Assembly (NCBI RefSeq): GCF_001428045.1
Contig: NZ_LMSD01000005.1
Span: 1-64,000 of the forward strand
Length of the DNA: 64,000 nucleotides
Reading direction: 5' to 3'
Origin: Paenibacillus sp. Soil750
GTDB taxonomy: Bacteria > Bacillota > Bacilli > Paenibacillales > NBRC-103111
The notes below the pieces were generated by a model. The model had not been told where the DNA came from, did not search any database, and saw nothing but the letters and a program-made list of their open reading frames with translations. This document shows, in pieces, positions 9,989-18,964 of this stretch. The translations under genes and the position numbers were made by a program. Positions within the stretch are counted from its first letter, which is position 1. Every line of letters starts with the position of its first letter.

Positions 9989-11373
9989 CCTCTTCTCCTC
10001 CTCCACCAGATCAAGCCGCCAATTACAAGGAACAAGAGTGGTAAGAACACGATGGTGATGAGGAAAATCGTATTCGCTTGGCTAGGTGTAATCATTGCCT
10101 GTTGATACGCATCCCCTTGTCGTGGACGGATCGTAATTTGATCTTTCTGTTCTTGCAGCCAGCCAATACTGTTCAGAGCAAAGTCCTTATTTCCTTGATT
10201 CTGAATATCTTCATCCAACACGAATGTAGAACCACCTAGAATAACAGCTTTCGGCTTGTTATCTTTGTCTGAGATGGCGTAACCCAAGTTCAGCGGACCC
10301 TTAACATCGGTTGCATCCTGCTTCGTCTTGTTCTGTGCAAGCAGGTTAATGTCCGTTTCACCGTAAGCTTTATCCGTTGTTGTTAACAACAATGATTTGG
10401 TGTAATCCGGCGCACTTTCATCCGCATTCAAGCTAACAGCCAAGGAGAGCATGGTAATCAAATTATTGCTGGACAATTTGTTCGTAATATCGTGTGAACC
10501 GTACTCTGGAATGATCGTTAACGGGTCATACAACGACGTTTGTTTCGTTTCAATCGCAATCGCGTGCTGATCCTGAACACCGTAGGTTTTCATGATGGCA
10601 TCGATATTTTTCCACTTCGTCGTCATATCCTTATTGAAGCCCAGCGCGATATAAATTTTACCTTTACCCTTCAAATAGGTCTGAATGAGCTCTGCTTCTT
10701 TGTCGTTCAAATCGTTAGTTGGCCCTAAAAGCATGAGCATTTGTGCATCATCCGGGATTTTGCCTTCCACGTAAAGATTCAGATCTTTCACGTCATAGTT
10801 GGCAGCAGCTAGGCTGCTTTTGAAAATACTCATTGCAGACGCCGGATACTCTTGATGACCTGACAGTAAGTAAACCGTATGTTTCTCCGTGGATGTCAGG
10901 CTTTGAATCGCTTGTGTAAATTTCTCTTCACCTGAGAATGTGTAGGAACCATCCTGTTGTCCCACGAACAGTTCATAGAAATTGATGTTTTGCTTTTTGG
11001 TGCCAATTTCGAAAATAATCGTTCCGCCTTGGTCCACCCCGTACTGCTTCGCCATAGAAGGCTGCTTCAGCATATCGTACTCATCGTACGTAATTTTACT
11101 GCTTTGCTTTTTGTACTCAGCCACCATATCCGTGACTTGACGCGTTACAAAATCGTTGCCGTCCCCACTATTCGTGAAGGCGATAACGTGGATATCTTGA
11201 TTGAGATTTTTGAGTGCAGCGGTTGTTTGCTCTGAGAGCGTGAAATTTTTATTTTTCGTCAAATCGACCTGGAAGCCCTTAAGCGAGTGAAGGAAGATTG
11301 TCAGAATAATGAAAATGCCGATAACCGCGATTGATAGAACCGTCGCATTAGTTCCCCGTATCCACTTATTCAT
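9985..11373 (-). CDS. GldG-family ABC transporter accessory protein
   Basis: The product has 462 residues. It has one membrane helix near the N-terminus (about 12-33), a long extracytoplasmic part with a ThuA/IFT52-like fold (DIHVIAFTNSGDG, VYLLSGHQEYP, MLMLLGPTNDLND), and a second helix at the C-terminus ending in WWRRRRG. This is the architecture of the 'Gldg family' proteins, so named from a gliding-motility ABC component. Outside Bacteroidetes their role is unclear. GGAGGTG lies before ATG 11373. The gene follows the permease by 5 bases and overlaps the DUF4340 gene by 4. Confidence 0.82.
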   Translation of the reverse strand: MNKWIRGTNATVLSIAVIGIFIILTIFLHSLKGFQVDLTKNKNFTLSEQTTAALKNLNQDIHVIAFTNSGDGNDFVTRQVTDMVAEYKKQSSKITYDEYDMLKQPSMAKQYGVDQGGTIIFEIGTKKQNINFYELFVGQQDGSYTFSGEEKFTQAIQSLTSTEKHTVYLLSGHQEYPASAMSIFKSSLAAANYDVKDLNLYVEGKIPDDAQMLMLLGPTNDLNDKEAELIQTYLKGKGKIYIALGFNKDMTTKWKNIDAIMKTYGVQDQHAIAIETKQTSLYDPLTIIPEYGSHDITNKLSSNNLITMLSLAVSLNADESAPDYTKSLLLTTTDKAYGETDINLLAQNKTKQDATDVKGPLNLGYAISDKDNKPKAVILGGSTFVLDEDIQNQGNKDFALNSIGWLQEQKDQITIRPRQGDAYQQAMITPSQANTIFLITIVFLPLLFLVIGGLIWWRRRRG

Positions 11374-11378
11374 TCCGC

Positions 11379-12095
11379 TCACCTCCAACGCTTTCTTTCA
11401 AGGACTTGTATACAAAGAACCAGGAACACGGCTGTTAATGTGATGTAAAAGAGGATGTCGCCGCCGTGGAAAACGCCTTTTTGGAGGTTGCCCAAGTGAC
11501 CAGTCAATGAGAATTGACCTACGTAATCCTTCAATTTACCCGTCATAGAGCTGCTAACCCAATCCAATAGCCACAGCAACAGCAAAATAACAAAGCCTGT
11601 AATCCCCGCAACCATCTGGTTATTCGACAAGCTGGATGCAAACAAGCCAATGGCCATCATCGCGCAGCCTAATAGGAACATGCTGAGGTACGATAACCAC
11701 GTGACAGGCATATCCAATGTACCGAAAGAGGACATAATGAGCGGATATACAAGGGAGATCGCCACTAGGCCTACTTGCACGATTAGAGCGGATAGATATT
11801 TACCCAGCACGATTTCGCTGATACCGGCAGGTGATGTCAGAAGCAACTCGTCCGTACCCTGACGAAACTCATCTGCAACAAGACGCATCGTTAGTAGTGG
11901 GATGATGAAAAGGTAGATGAACGTGGTATTGCCCACGATGGAGCGCGCGTCCACGATTGGCGGCTGTCCAGCCACGAAATTCACGTAAAAGAAGAAGCTC
12001 GACAACAGCACATAGAAGGCAAACGCCACATACGCAACTGGCGAGAAGAAATACATTTGCAGTTCTTTGGAGCAAATCGCCCAAATTCTACGCAT
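11379..12095 (-). CDS. ABC-2 type transporter permease
   Basis: The permease has 238 residues and six predicted membrane helices. It shows the ABC-2 pattern: KELQMYFFSPVAYV at the N-terminus and a coupling region RLVADEFRQGTDELLLTSP. The start at ATG 12095 follows GGAGG by 9 bases and overlaps the end of the ATPase gene by 8. With the ATPase, GldG-like and DUF4340 proteins it forms one complex of unknown substrate, most like the GldA-GldF-GldG system. Confidence 0.85.
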   Translation of the reverse strand: MRRIWAICSKELQMYFFSPVAYVAFAFYVLLSSFFFYVNFVAGQPPIVDARSIVGNTTFIYLFIIPLLTMRLVADEFRQGTDELLLTSPAGISEIVLGKYLSALIVQVGLVAISLVYPLIMSSFGTLDMPVTWLSYLSMFLLGCAMMAIGLFASSLSNNQMVAGITGFVILLLLWLLDWVSSSMTGKLKDYVGQFSLTGHLGNLQKGVFHGGDILFYITLTAVFLVLCIQVLERKRWR

Positions 12096-13182
12096 CGGTG
12101 TCACCCTCCTCGGTTGGTACAAGTTCAGGCGCTACTGGCTCGTCGGTCGTCAGCTTGAGGAAGATATCCTCTAGGCTAAGGCTTTCCCGCTTCATCGCTA
12201 GAATCGGTAAGCCAGCGCTAGCGAGACGGAAAAATACTGCTTCGCGAATGTCTTCCGCACGATCTGCGGAGGTGACGAGGAGTTTGACGGACTCGGCTGA
12301 TGCGGATGAAAGAGCAACTGCGGGAACATCGGTTGCTTCGTCTGTAGCAGACTCCGCGGATTCCAAAGATTCAAGGGCAGACGCCGCTGGTGCTGCTGTG
12401 CCCGCTTCCGGTACGTCGACTTCTTTCACTTCGCCGACGGACGGCAGACTGCGCAGTTCGGTCAAGATCCGCTCGCGAGGTCCCTTGACCTCGAGCGATA
12501 CCTCGAACGTCTCGCCCATCGTGCGGCCGAGATGCTCGGGGCGCTCGTCGAGGACGACGCGGCCTTGGTTAATAATAAGAACGCGGTTACAAATCGCGTT
12601 AATTTCAGGCAAAATGTGCGTGCTCAGCAGCACGGTGTGGTTCTCGCCCAGCTCATGAATGAGCTGGCGGATCTCGATGATCTGCTTCGGATCGAGGCCC
12701 GACGTGGGCTCGTCCAGAATAAGCAGATCCGGTTGGTGTAGGATCGCTTGCGCGAGTCCGAGGCGCTGCTTGTAGCCCTTCGAGAGGGAGCGAATAATTT
12801 GCTTCTCGCGACCTTGCAGTCCAAGCTTGTCGATGGCTTCGCCGACACGGAGTTTTTGCTCGCGCGCAGGCACATCGCGCAGGTTGGCGATGAAGCGCAG
12901 GTAAGACTGTACCGTCATCTCGGGGTACAGCGGTGGTGTTTCAGGCAAGTAGCCGATCTTGCGGCGCGCCTTCTTCGGATTGTCGGACATGGAGTGACCG
13001 TCCACCCATATTTGACCATGCGTTGGATTCAGGTAACCTGTAATCATGCGCATCGTCGTTGTTTTGCCAGCACCATTCGGCCCTAAGAAGCCGACGATTT
13101 CACCGCGCTGCATCGAGAAGTCGATGTTATGCACGCCGCGATCATTTCCGTACAGCTTGCTGACTTGTTTGACCTCTAGCAT
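12088..13182 (-). CDS. ABC transporter ATP-binding protein, Gld-like
   Basis: The 364-residue ATPase has Walker A GPNGAGKTT (about 34-42), the signature LSKGYKQRLGLA, Walker B LLILDEPTSGLDP and the switch histidine in LLSTHILPE. It drives the ABC-2 permease encoded next to it. The C-terminal extension after about residue 220 is long and holds an Ala/Ser/Glu-rich low-complexity insert (about 270-305) in GC-richer DNA. It is the first gene of the four-gene operon. The substrate cannot be told from the sequence. Confidence 0.88.
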   Translation of the reverse strand: MLEVKQVSKLYGNDRGVHNIDFSMQRGEIVGFLGPNGAGKTTTMRMITGYLNPTHGQIWVDGHSMSDNPKKARRKIGYLPETPPLYPEMTVQSYLRFIANLRDVPAREQKLRVGEAIDKLGLQGREKQIIRSLSKGYKQRLGLAQAILHQPDLLILDEPTSGLDPKQIIEIRQLIHELGENHTVLLSTHILPEINAICNRVLIINQGRVVLDERPEHLGRTMGETFEVSLEVKGPRERILTELRSLPSVGEVKEVDVPEAGTAAPAASALESLESAESATDEATDVPAVALSSASAESVKLLVTSADRAEDIREAVFFRLASAGLPILAMKRESLSLEDIFLKLTTDEPVAPELVPTEEGDTDA

Positions 13183-13364
13183 CCAAGATCCCCCATTTCT
13201 ATGCGTTCGTATTATTCATCATCACTATACGGGTGGAACAATAAACCAACCTTAAGCAAATCTGAAAAATAGATTAAAAAAATGTGTCTAAATTGTGAAC
13301 AAGTGGATGTGTGTGCTCTAGCTTTATTCCGCTAGTGCGCATTATGTCGGATATACGATTTAGA

Positions 13365-13549
13365 TGGAAAACATGTAGGTAATTCCGTATGTTTCTCTGT
13401 TTTTTCCGAAATAACTGGAAAAGGTACAGCTATTCTCATAAGTAAGCCGAAAAAGTGGAGGAATGCTCAAAATTAACTGGATAATTTCCAGCTAAATATA
13501 AAATTCACTTAGAAATGGATGAATTAGATGTAGGTTTTCCAGTTAAATG
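13365..13549. repeat. array of four AACTGGA...TCCAGCTA units
   Basis: Copies lie at 13365-13386, 13411-13436, 13472-13497 and 13528-13549. Anchors are spaced 51 (13365 to 13416), 62 (13416 to 13478) and 51 (TTCC 13486 to 13537) bases. The third copy is nearly palindromic (TTAACTGGA, TAAT, TTCCAGCTAA). The first copy differs from 44679-44700 at only two of 22 positions. No gene is seen in 13183-13949. Confidence 0.7.
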
Positions 13550-13563
13550 GTGGGGGGAGCGTT

Positions 13564-13800
13564 GGCATGGGCTGGATTGGTTGGGGTTGAGTTGCTTTAG
13601 CTTCGGAGCTCGTTTGCTTGGGGGTTGAGTTGCTTTGGCTGGGTGCTCGATTGGTTGGTTGGTGGGTGAGTTGCTTTGGCTGGGTGCTCGATTGATTGGT
13701 TGGTGGGTTTGGGTGGTGAGTTGCTTTGGCATGGGCTGGATTGGTTGGGGGTTGAGTTGCCTTTGCTTGGAAGCTCGTTTGCTTGGTGGTTGAGTAGCGT
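13564..13800. repeat. imperfect GT-rich tandem repeat
   Basis: Five copies of a unit starting GAGTTGCTTTGGC lie at 13589, 13627, 13668, 13718 and 13754 (spacing 36-50 bases). A 23-base segment starting GGCATGGGCTGGATTGG occurs at both ends, 13564 and 13729. The strand is almost free of A and C. An open frame on the minus strand (13505-13732) only translates this repeat. Confidence 0.75.
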
Positions 13801-13903
13801 TTAGTTAACTGGTGGTTAGTTTATCCCTCGGTTTTCAGATCTGCAAATTGCTGGACAACGATGGGGCTTGCCTGCCTAGGTGTATGGCGACCCGCAGCCC
13901 AAA

Positions 13904-13936
13904 CAAAAAACCATAAACGACTAGCGTTCATGGTTT
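13904..13936 (-). terminator. Rho-independent terminator after the xylan operon
   Basis: On the minus strand a 12-base-pair stem with one mismatch (AAACCATGAACG with CGTTTATGGTTT, loop of 5) is followed by TTTTG TTT. It lies 13 bases after the GH8 stop. Confidence 0.85.
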
Positions 13937-13949
13937 CCCTATTTGCAGC

Positions 13950-15095
13950 CTACTCAGGCAGCCAAATCTTAAAATTCCCGCTCAGCGCAAGCATACTAAA
14001 CGCATACAAGCAATTATCGTAATATCGTCTTACACCTGTACGCACCGGTGTCTGCCAGAATAGCTCCACACATGCTCTAGCATGAGCACCATCTGGCACC
14101 GCAAGCGAGGCCATCGCGTTGGTAGCTATGAGGCCAACAGGATGCAGAGCTTTCTCCTCAAAAGGTGTGCCATCGATCTGATACCGACGATAGTCCTCCG
14201 GCGACTTATCTGCGAAAAAGTTCTGAATCCGATTGGCTGTATCCGCATGCCACTTGGAACCGCCGCACCAAGCCGCGTCCAGCCCGATATTCGCCGCAAC
14301 CCGATAGGAGTCGCTAAAGAAGTGGCCGTAGCCGCGATCGTCATTCGGTGTGCCGTCGTAATGCGCATACTCCGGTGCCAGGCCTGTCTCTGGGTGGCAC
14401 GCCATCTGCATATAGGCCCGGCTAGCTTCCGCAGCCTCCAACCAGAACAGCCGATCCTCTTCATAGGCCCACTCCGCGAACAGCTCATAGAAATGCGGTA
14501 GATGATACGAAGGATCCGAATATTCGCAGTTTGGCACAAACTTGATCAACTTGTTCTCTGGATTCCACATCGGCTGGCCTATGCCGTCTTCTCCTTTGTG
14601 AATACAAGTCCGAAGCAAATCGCGTGCCTGCTCACTGTAGTTATAAGGCGCTGCACCATCACCCCAGCGATGAGAGGCAAAGAAAAGAGACAAAGCGAAG
14701 TATTCTTCCCCATCTGGCGCCGGACCGTTCGATCGCTTAGAACCATCCGTGTTGCAAGACCAAGCAAAATAGCCCGTATTATCACCCTCAGTCATCAACA
14801 TGTTCGTGTATGTCCACTTCCAAATACGATCAAATACATCCTTCTGATTTAGTTGGACGGCCATCATCATGCCATAGGACATACCCTCTGTACGGACATC
14901 CAAGTTACCTGTATCCAATAAATAACCGCCAGTTTCACCGGCTTCATAATAGATTCTCGTATCTTCATCTCCGTGGAACAATTGGTTCCACAGAATCTGC
15001 AATTTATCTTGAATATCTGCTTCCGCATACCCATACTCCGCAAATAGATTGCGGTTGCTGCCTGTAGCTGATGCGCCCATCGCTTGCTTTTGCAT
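13950..15095 (-). CDS. GH8 reducing-end xylose-releasing exo-oligoxylanase
   Basis: The enzyme belongs to glycoside hydrolase family 8 and closely follows Rex of Bacillus halodurans, which removes xylose from the reducing end of xylo-oligosaccharides. The 381 residues include the general acid Glu70 in DVRTEGMSYGM and the segment HFFSDSYRV, where Asp262 aligns with the catalytic base of Rex. There is no signal peptide, which fits a cytoplasmic enzyme acting on imported oligomers. AGGAGG stands before the ATG. It is the last gene of the importer operon, 30 bases after the second permease. Confidence 0.88.
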   Translation of the reverse strand: MQKQAMGASATGSNRNLFAEYGYAEADIQDKLQILWNQLFHGDEDTRIYYEAGETGGYLLDTGNLDVRTEGMSYGMMMAVQLNQKDVFDRIWKWTYTNMLMTEGDNTGYFAWSCNTDGSKRSNGPAPDGEEYFALSLFFASHRWGDGAAPYNYSEQARDLLRTCIHKGEDGIGQPMWNPENKLIKFVPNCEYSDPSYHLPHFYELFAEWAYEEDRLFWLEAAEASRAYMQMACHPETGLAPEYAHYDGTPNDDRGYGHFFSDSYRVAANIGLDAAWCGGSKWHADTANRIQNFFADKSPEDYRRYQIDGTPFEEKALHPVGLIATNAMASLAVPDGAHARACVELFWQTPVRTGVRRYYDNCLYAFSMLALSGNFKIWLPE

Positions 15096-15125
15096 AAGAA
15101 ATGCCTCCTGAGTGCTCTCTGATAA

Positions 15126-16055
15126 TTAACCTTTTACACCGCCAACTGTCATTCCTTTTACAAAATACTTCTGCAAGAACGGATACACCATAATGATCGG
15201 AAGACTCACCACGATGGTCATGGTAGAACGGATCGACGTTGGCGTCACTGTGGCTGCCCCCGTGTTCGCGCTGCTAGCAAAGATATCGGCTGCCGTTTGC
15301 GACGTTTGTGTATTCGTATTCTGCAATATTTTCATCAACTCGTACTGCAGCGTACTCAAATTTTCATTCGATGAATTGTACAGGAAGACGTCAAACCAAG
15401 AGTTCCATTGACCAACTGCGCTAAATAGCGCAACGGTTGCCAATACAGGAACAACCAGCGGAAGAACAATCCGCATGAACATTGAGAAATCATTCGCTCC
15501 ATCAATACGAGCCGCTTCCATAATCCCATCCGGAAGTCCTTCAATAAACGAACGGATGATAATTAAGTTGAATACCCCGATCATTCCTGGAATGATATAC
15601 ACCCAGAAGCTCCCTAACATGCCAAGGTCCCGAACGAGCAGGTACCCTGGAATTAATCCGCCGCTGAAATACATCGTGAAAATAAATGAAACGGTAACGA
15701 ACTTGCGAAGCACGTACTCTTGACGAGACATCGTGTAGGCTACCATGGCCGAGCAGAACACCGTAACCACCGTACCCAGCACTGTTCTCAGCACCGAAAT
15801 GAAGAAAGCATGCACGATTGCGGCTTCGCTAAACACGTATTTAAAATTATCGAACGTCCACATTCTAGGAAATAGATAAATCCCTCCGCGGACCGCGTCA
15901 TTCGCATCGTTCAACGCTACGGCTAGCGTATTAACAAAGGGATACAGCGTAACAACAACGAGAGCTAACATAAAAATGATATTGCAAATATCGAACAAGC
16001 GATCACCTATGTGCGTATTCCGCCGGCCTGAGCTTGTATGTTGTGAAGCTTCCAT
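15126..16055 (-). CDS. carbohydrate ABC permease, LplC/YtcP type
   Basis: The permease has 309 residues with six predicted membrane helices and the binding-protein-dependent loop EAARIDGANDFSMFMRIVLP, which contacts the ATPase. It is of the LplC/YtcP branch found with large lipoprotein binding proteins. AAGGAGGT stands 7 bases before ATG 16055, which rules out the longer frame to 16127. It pairs with the permease encoded upstream. No ATPase gene is present, as is usual for this class, which shares an MsmX-type ATPase encoded elsewhere. Confidence 0.9.
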   Translation of the reverse strand: MEASQHTSSGRRNTHIGDRLFDICNIIFMLALVVVTLYPFVNTLAVALNDANDAVRGGIYLFPRMWTFDNFKYVFSEAAIVHAFFISVLRTVLGTVVTVFCSAMVAYTMSRQEYVLRKFVTVSFIFTMYFSGGLIPGYLLVRDLGMLGSFWVYIIPGMIGVFNLIIIRSFIEGLPDGIMEAARIDGANDFSMFMRIVLPLVVPVLATVALFSAVGQWNSWFDVFLYNSSNENLSTLQYELMKILQNTNTQTSQTAADIFASSANTGAATVTPTSIRSTMTIVVSLPIIMVYPFLQKYFVKGMTVGGVKG

Positions 16056-16092
16056 AGCTGATACCTCCTTGTGAAGTGGTCCAAATAAACGG

Positions 16093-17067
16093 TTAGAACA
16101 ATCTGGCTTCGCCGGCACGTTTGGCAATTTGATTCGCGCTGATCAAGAAGATAAAGCTAACGACGGTCTTGAAAATGCCTGCTGCTGTTGCCAATGAGAA
16201 ATTGCCTAGGTTGATTCCGTAATTGAGTACGAAAATATCCAGATTTTCTGCATAATCTATGTTCATCCCATTTTTGAGTAAATACTGCGGTTCAAAGCCA
16301 GACTCAAGAATGTGACCTAAATTCATAATTAGCAATATGATAATAACCGGTTTAATGCCTGGGAGCGTGATATGCACAATACGCTGAAATCTGTTGGCTC
16401 CATCCATTTCTGCCGACTCATACAGAGCCGGATCAATCGTCGTCATCGCAGCTAGATAAATAATGGTGTTCCAACCGACGTTTTTCCACACCTCGGATGC
16501 ACCAAGAATTCCCCAGAAATACTCACCCTTACCGAGCCATAAAACAGGTTCGCTAATGACATGTAATTTTAATAAAATTTCATTAATAATCCCACCGTCT
16601 GTAGATAAGGCACCGGACACGATACTTGCAGCAACAACCCAGGAAATAAAGTGGGGCAAATAACTGATCGTCTGTACAAAGCGTTTGAAAATAACTTTAC
16701 GTAGTTCATTGAGAAGAATAGCTAGGGTAATCGCTGTAACAAAACCTAATACGAGATTAATCGTGCTCATCGCTAACGTATTTCGCATGACGCGAAGGAA
16801 TCCCTCATCTTGAAAGAGGAACTTAAATTGATCGAATCCAACCCACGTTTGCTCCGAGAATTTTTTGGCAGGACGATATTTTTGAAATGCCATGGACCAG
16901 CCCCATAGCGGTACATATTTGAAAATAAATAACCAAATGAGAAAAGGCAGCGACATGGCCATCAATACTTTTTGTTTACCTAGCTTACGAAAAAATAAGG
17001 CTAAACCTGTTGATTTCTCGGATAGCATTGGTCTGGCCGTTAGGGATTCTTTTGTAAGGCTCTCCAT
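16093..17067 (-). CDS. carbohydrate ABC permease, LplB type
   Basis: This 324-residue permease has six predicted membrane helices and the EAA-like loop ESAEMDGANRFQRIVHITLPG. It is the LplB-type partner of the downstream LplC-type permease. AAGGAG lies 13 bases before the ATG, a little far; a later ATG at residue 14 is possible. An RNA hairpin separates it from the binding-protein gene. In Paenibacillus this pair, with an LplA-type lipoprotein, imports aldouronates from glucuronoxylan. Confidence 0.88.
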   Translation of the reverse strand: MESLTKESLTARPMLSEKSTGLALFFRKLGKQKVLMAMSLPFLIWLFIFKYVPLWGWSMAFQKYRPAKKFSEQTWVGFDQFKFLFQDEGFLRVMRNTLAMSTINLVLGFVTAITLAILLNELRKVIFKRFVQTISYLPHFISWVVAASIVSGALSTDGGIINEILLKLHVISEPVLWLGKGEYFWGILGASEVWKNVGWNTIIYLAAMTTIDPALYESAEMDGANRFQRIVHITLPGIKPVIIILLIMNLGHILESGFEPQYLLKNGMNIDYAENLDIFVLNYGINLGNFSLATAAGIFKTVVSFIFLISANQIAKRAGEARLF

Positions 17068-17105
17068 AGAAAATCACCAACTCCTTAATGCATTTTATCT
17101 AATTA

Positions 17106-17153
17106 GAAGGGACGCAAGGCACCAAATCATACGCGCTAGTGCCCTGCATCCCT
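17106..17153 (-). promoter_or_regulatory. intercistronic hairpin between binding protein and permease
   Basis: An imperfect long stem joins AAGGGA-GCA-GGCAC with GTGCC-TGC-TCCCTT. No T-run follows on the minus strand. Hairpins at this place often protect the upstream mRNA or reduce read-through, so that the binding protein is made in excess over the permeases. Confidence 0.5.
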
Positions 17154-17172
17154 TATTCCATATGCTTATACC

Positions 17173-18870
17173 TTATTTCGCCCAGTTACCTGCAACGCGG
17201 TCTTTAACAACCTTCGTTACAAATGCTTCGTAACCTTTGATATCAAGCTTGCTTGCTTGAGCTACATAGTCACTCCATGCTTTCTCAAACTTGTCTGTAC
17301 CAGCAGCTAGAATCATTTCTGGATAAGCCTTCTTCTGAAGATCACCCATTTTTTGCTCAAAAATTTGTTCAGGCGTGCCTTGTCCTTTATTGATACTCCA
17401 AGCAGGGTACCACGGACGAGCATCCGGCTTACTAAACATGTCTGTAAAGACTTTCGCGTTGTACGCTTTCAAAAGTGCGCGATCACCATCTGTATAGTTC
17501 TTCTCAGCAACCGAAGGCTGCTTGTTCGGATCGAACGCATTGTCTCCTTTTACAATAGAGAAGTTACCATAACGAGGCCAGTTGTACGCAAACATTTTCA
17601 AACCGAAATCTTCATAGAACTTAGGATCTTTAATTTTGGCAATTTCCTCATCTGTACGGAAGAACTTGCCTTTGTCGTCCACTTCATACGTTTGGCCTTT
17701 AATACCCCATTGCTGAAGGATTTGATTGTCTTCTGTCAGCATCGTGTCAAAGAATTTGATGATGCGAACTGGGTCTTTCGCGCTTTTGGAAATGGAAATA
17801 CCACGGTTGTTTACGAAGGAAGGTGGATCCAAGTATTGGTCCTTAATCCCTTTATCAAACACGATCGGAAGTGCCACGTAACGCTTGTCATCTACGCCAG
17901 CTTTCGCCAAGTTATTGCGCGCATCGCCCACTTGCCAGTCATATGCGAAGTAACCGAGTACACGACCGGAAGTCAATTTCGCTAAATACTGATCTTTGTT
18001 CATTGTGAAGGACTCTTTATCGAACAGACCTGCTGTATTGACTTCATTGAGCTTTTTCACCCAACGCTTCGTAGTCGCCTCGTCGATGGCATTGCTTTTC
18101 GCTTCATGTGTTTTCAAATCGATCAGCAGACCACCGTCATTCGGATAGCCAGCTAGATGGAATGCTGGGTTCGTGATCGTGAAGAAGTTCGTGTCATACG
18201 TCATGACGGAGAACCCGATCGTATCCTTGCCATCCACTTGTGGATGCTTGTCCTTATATGTCTTAATGGCATTGAAGTATTCATCAAGCGTCGTAAGCTT
18301 CGGATAACCAAGCTCTTTCAGTACGCCGCGTTGAATCCAGAATGCGCCTTGGTCAACGTTAGGGTTAGCAGCAAAGCCTTGATTCGCACTGAATGGAAGG
18401 TGATAAATCTTGCCATCCTTTTGCTTCATTTTGTCAAAATAAGGACCATATACGCGCTTGATGTTCGGACCGTATTTCTCAATTAACTCATCAAGCGGAA
18501 TGAATGCGCCAGCATCCATGAACTTATCAATTTCTCCTTCAGGCTGCACCACATCTGGGAACTCATTACCAGCGATCATGACACCGGATTTCGTCTTAGA
18601 TTCGCCAACGAGATTCTCCACTTTAAAGTTAACACCTGTTTGTTTCTCTAACTCTTTCCCAATTGGGGTTTCATTCGTGTTCATGTTCTTCCCTGCATTA
18701 AACAAGAAATAACTAAATGTAGCCGGTTTAAGCTCTTCCTTGGCAGCGGTTGTCCCACTAGGACTACTTGGTGTTTTGGAAGCGGCAGGATCTGCTGAGT
18801 TTGAGCTGCTGCAAGCACTTAGCGAAAGCGCTAACAATGTGCCCATTGTGACTAATTTCAACTTTTTCAT
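17173..18870 (-). CDS. LplA-type extracellular solute-binding lipoprotein
   Basis: The protein has 565 residues, the large size typical of LplA-type family 1 binding proteins. A lipoprotein signal (MKKLKLV, hydrophobic stretch, LSACSSS) predicts lipidation at Cys20, followed by a Ser/Ala/Thr-rich linker. Mature motifs include TGVNFKVENLVG and FPDVVQPEGEID. It should sit outside the cell membrane and deliver sugar to the LplB/LplC permeases; aldouronate or xylo-oligosaccharide is inferred from the flanking glycosidases. Its promoter overlaps a cre-like site. Confidence 0.88.
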   Translation of the reverse strand: MKKLKLVTMGTLLALSLSACSSSNSADPAASKTPSSPSGTTAAKEELKPATFSYFLFNAGKNMNTNETPIGKELEKQTGVNFKVENLVGESKTKSGVMIAGNEFPDVVQPEGEIDKFMDAGAFIPLDELIEKYGPNIKRVYGPYFDKMKQKDGKIYHLPFSANQGFAANPNVDQGAFWIQRGVLKELGYPKLTTLDEYFNAIKTYKDKHPQVDGKDTIGFSVMTYDTNFFTITNPAFHLAGYPNDGGLLIDLKTHEAKSNAIDEATTKRWVKKLNEVNTAGLFDKESFTMNKDQYLAKLTSGRVLGYFAYDWQVGDARNNLAKAGVDDKRYVALPIVFDKGIKDQYLDPPSFVNNRGISISKSAKDPVRIIKFFDTMLTEDNQILQQWGIKGQTYEVDDKGKFFRTDEEIAKIKDPKFYEDFGLKMFAYNWPRYGNFSIVKGDNAFDPNKQPSVAEKNYTDGDRALLKAYNAKVFTDMFSKPDARPWYPAWSINKGQGTPEQIFEQKMGDLQKKAYPEMILAAGTDKFEKAWSDYVAQASKLDIKGYEAFVTKVVKDRVAGNWAK

Positions 18871-18900
18871 TCTTGTGAAGCTCCCCTCTCAACACTATCT

Positions 18901-18919
18901 TGTAAGCACTTTCATTATA
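18901..18919 (-). promoter_or_regulatory. -10 box with overlapping cre site of the importer operon
   Basis: On the plus strand TGTAAGCACTTTCA (18901-18914) differs at one position from the ideal catabolite-response element TGTAAGCGCTTTCA. It touches a TATAAT -10 box (18914-18919, minus strand) about 45 bases before the binding-protein start. No good -35 is visible. Binding of CcpA here would block transcription when preferred sugars are present. Confidence 0.65.
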
Positions 18920-18964
18920 TAAAACCGCTCTCAGCTTGATTACCCTGTAAAGTTTAGTATCTTC

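Noticed and set aside
13505..13732. 75-residue Pro/Gln/Asn-rich protein on the minus strand
   Set aside because: The frame only translates the GT-rich tandem repeat; there is no ribosome site.
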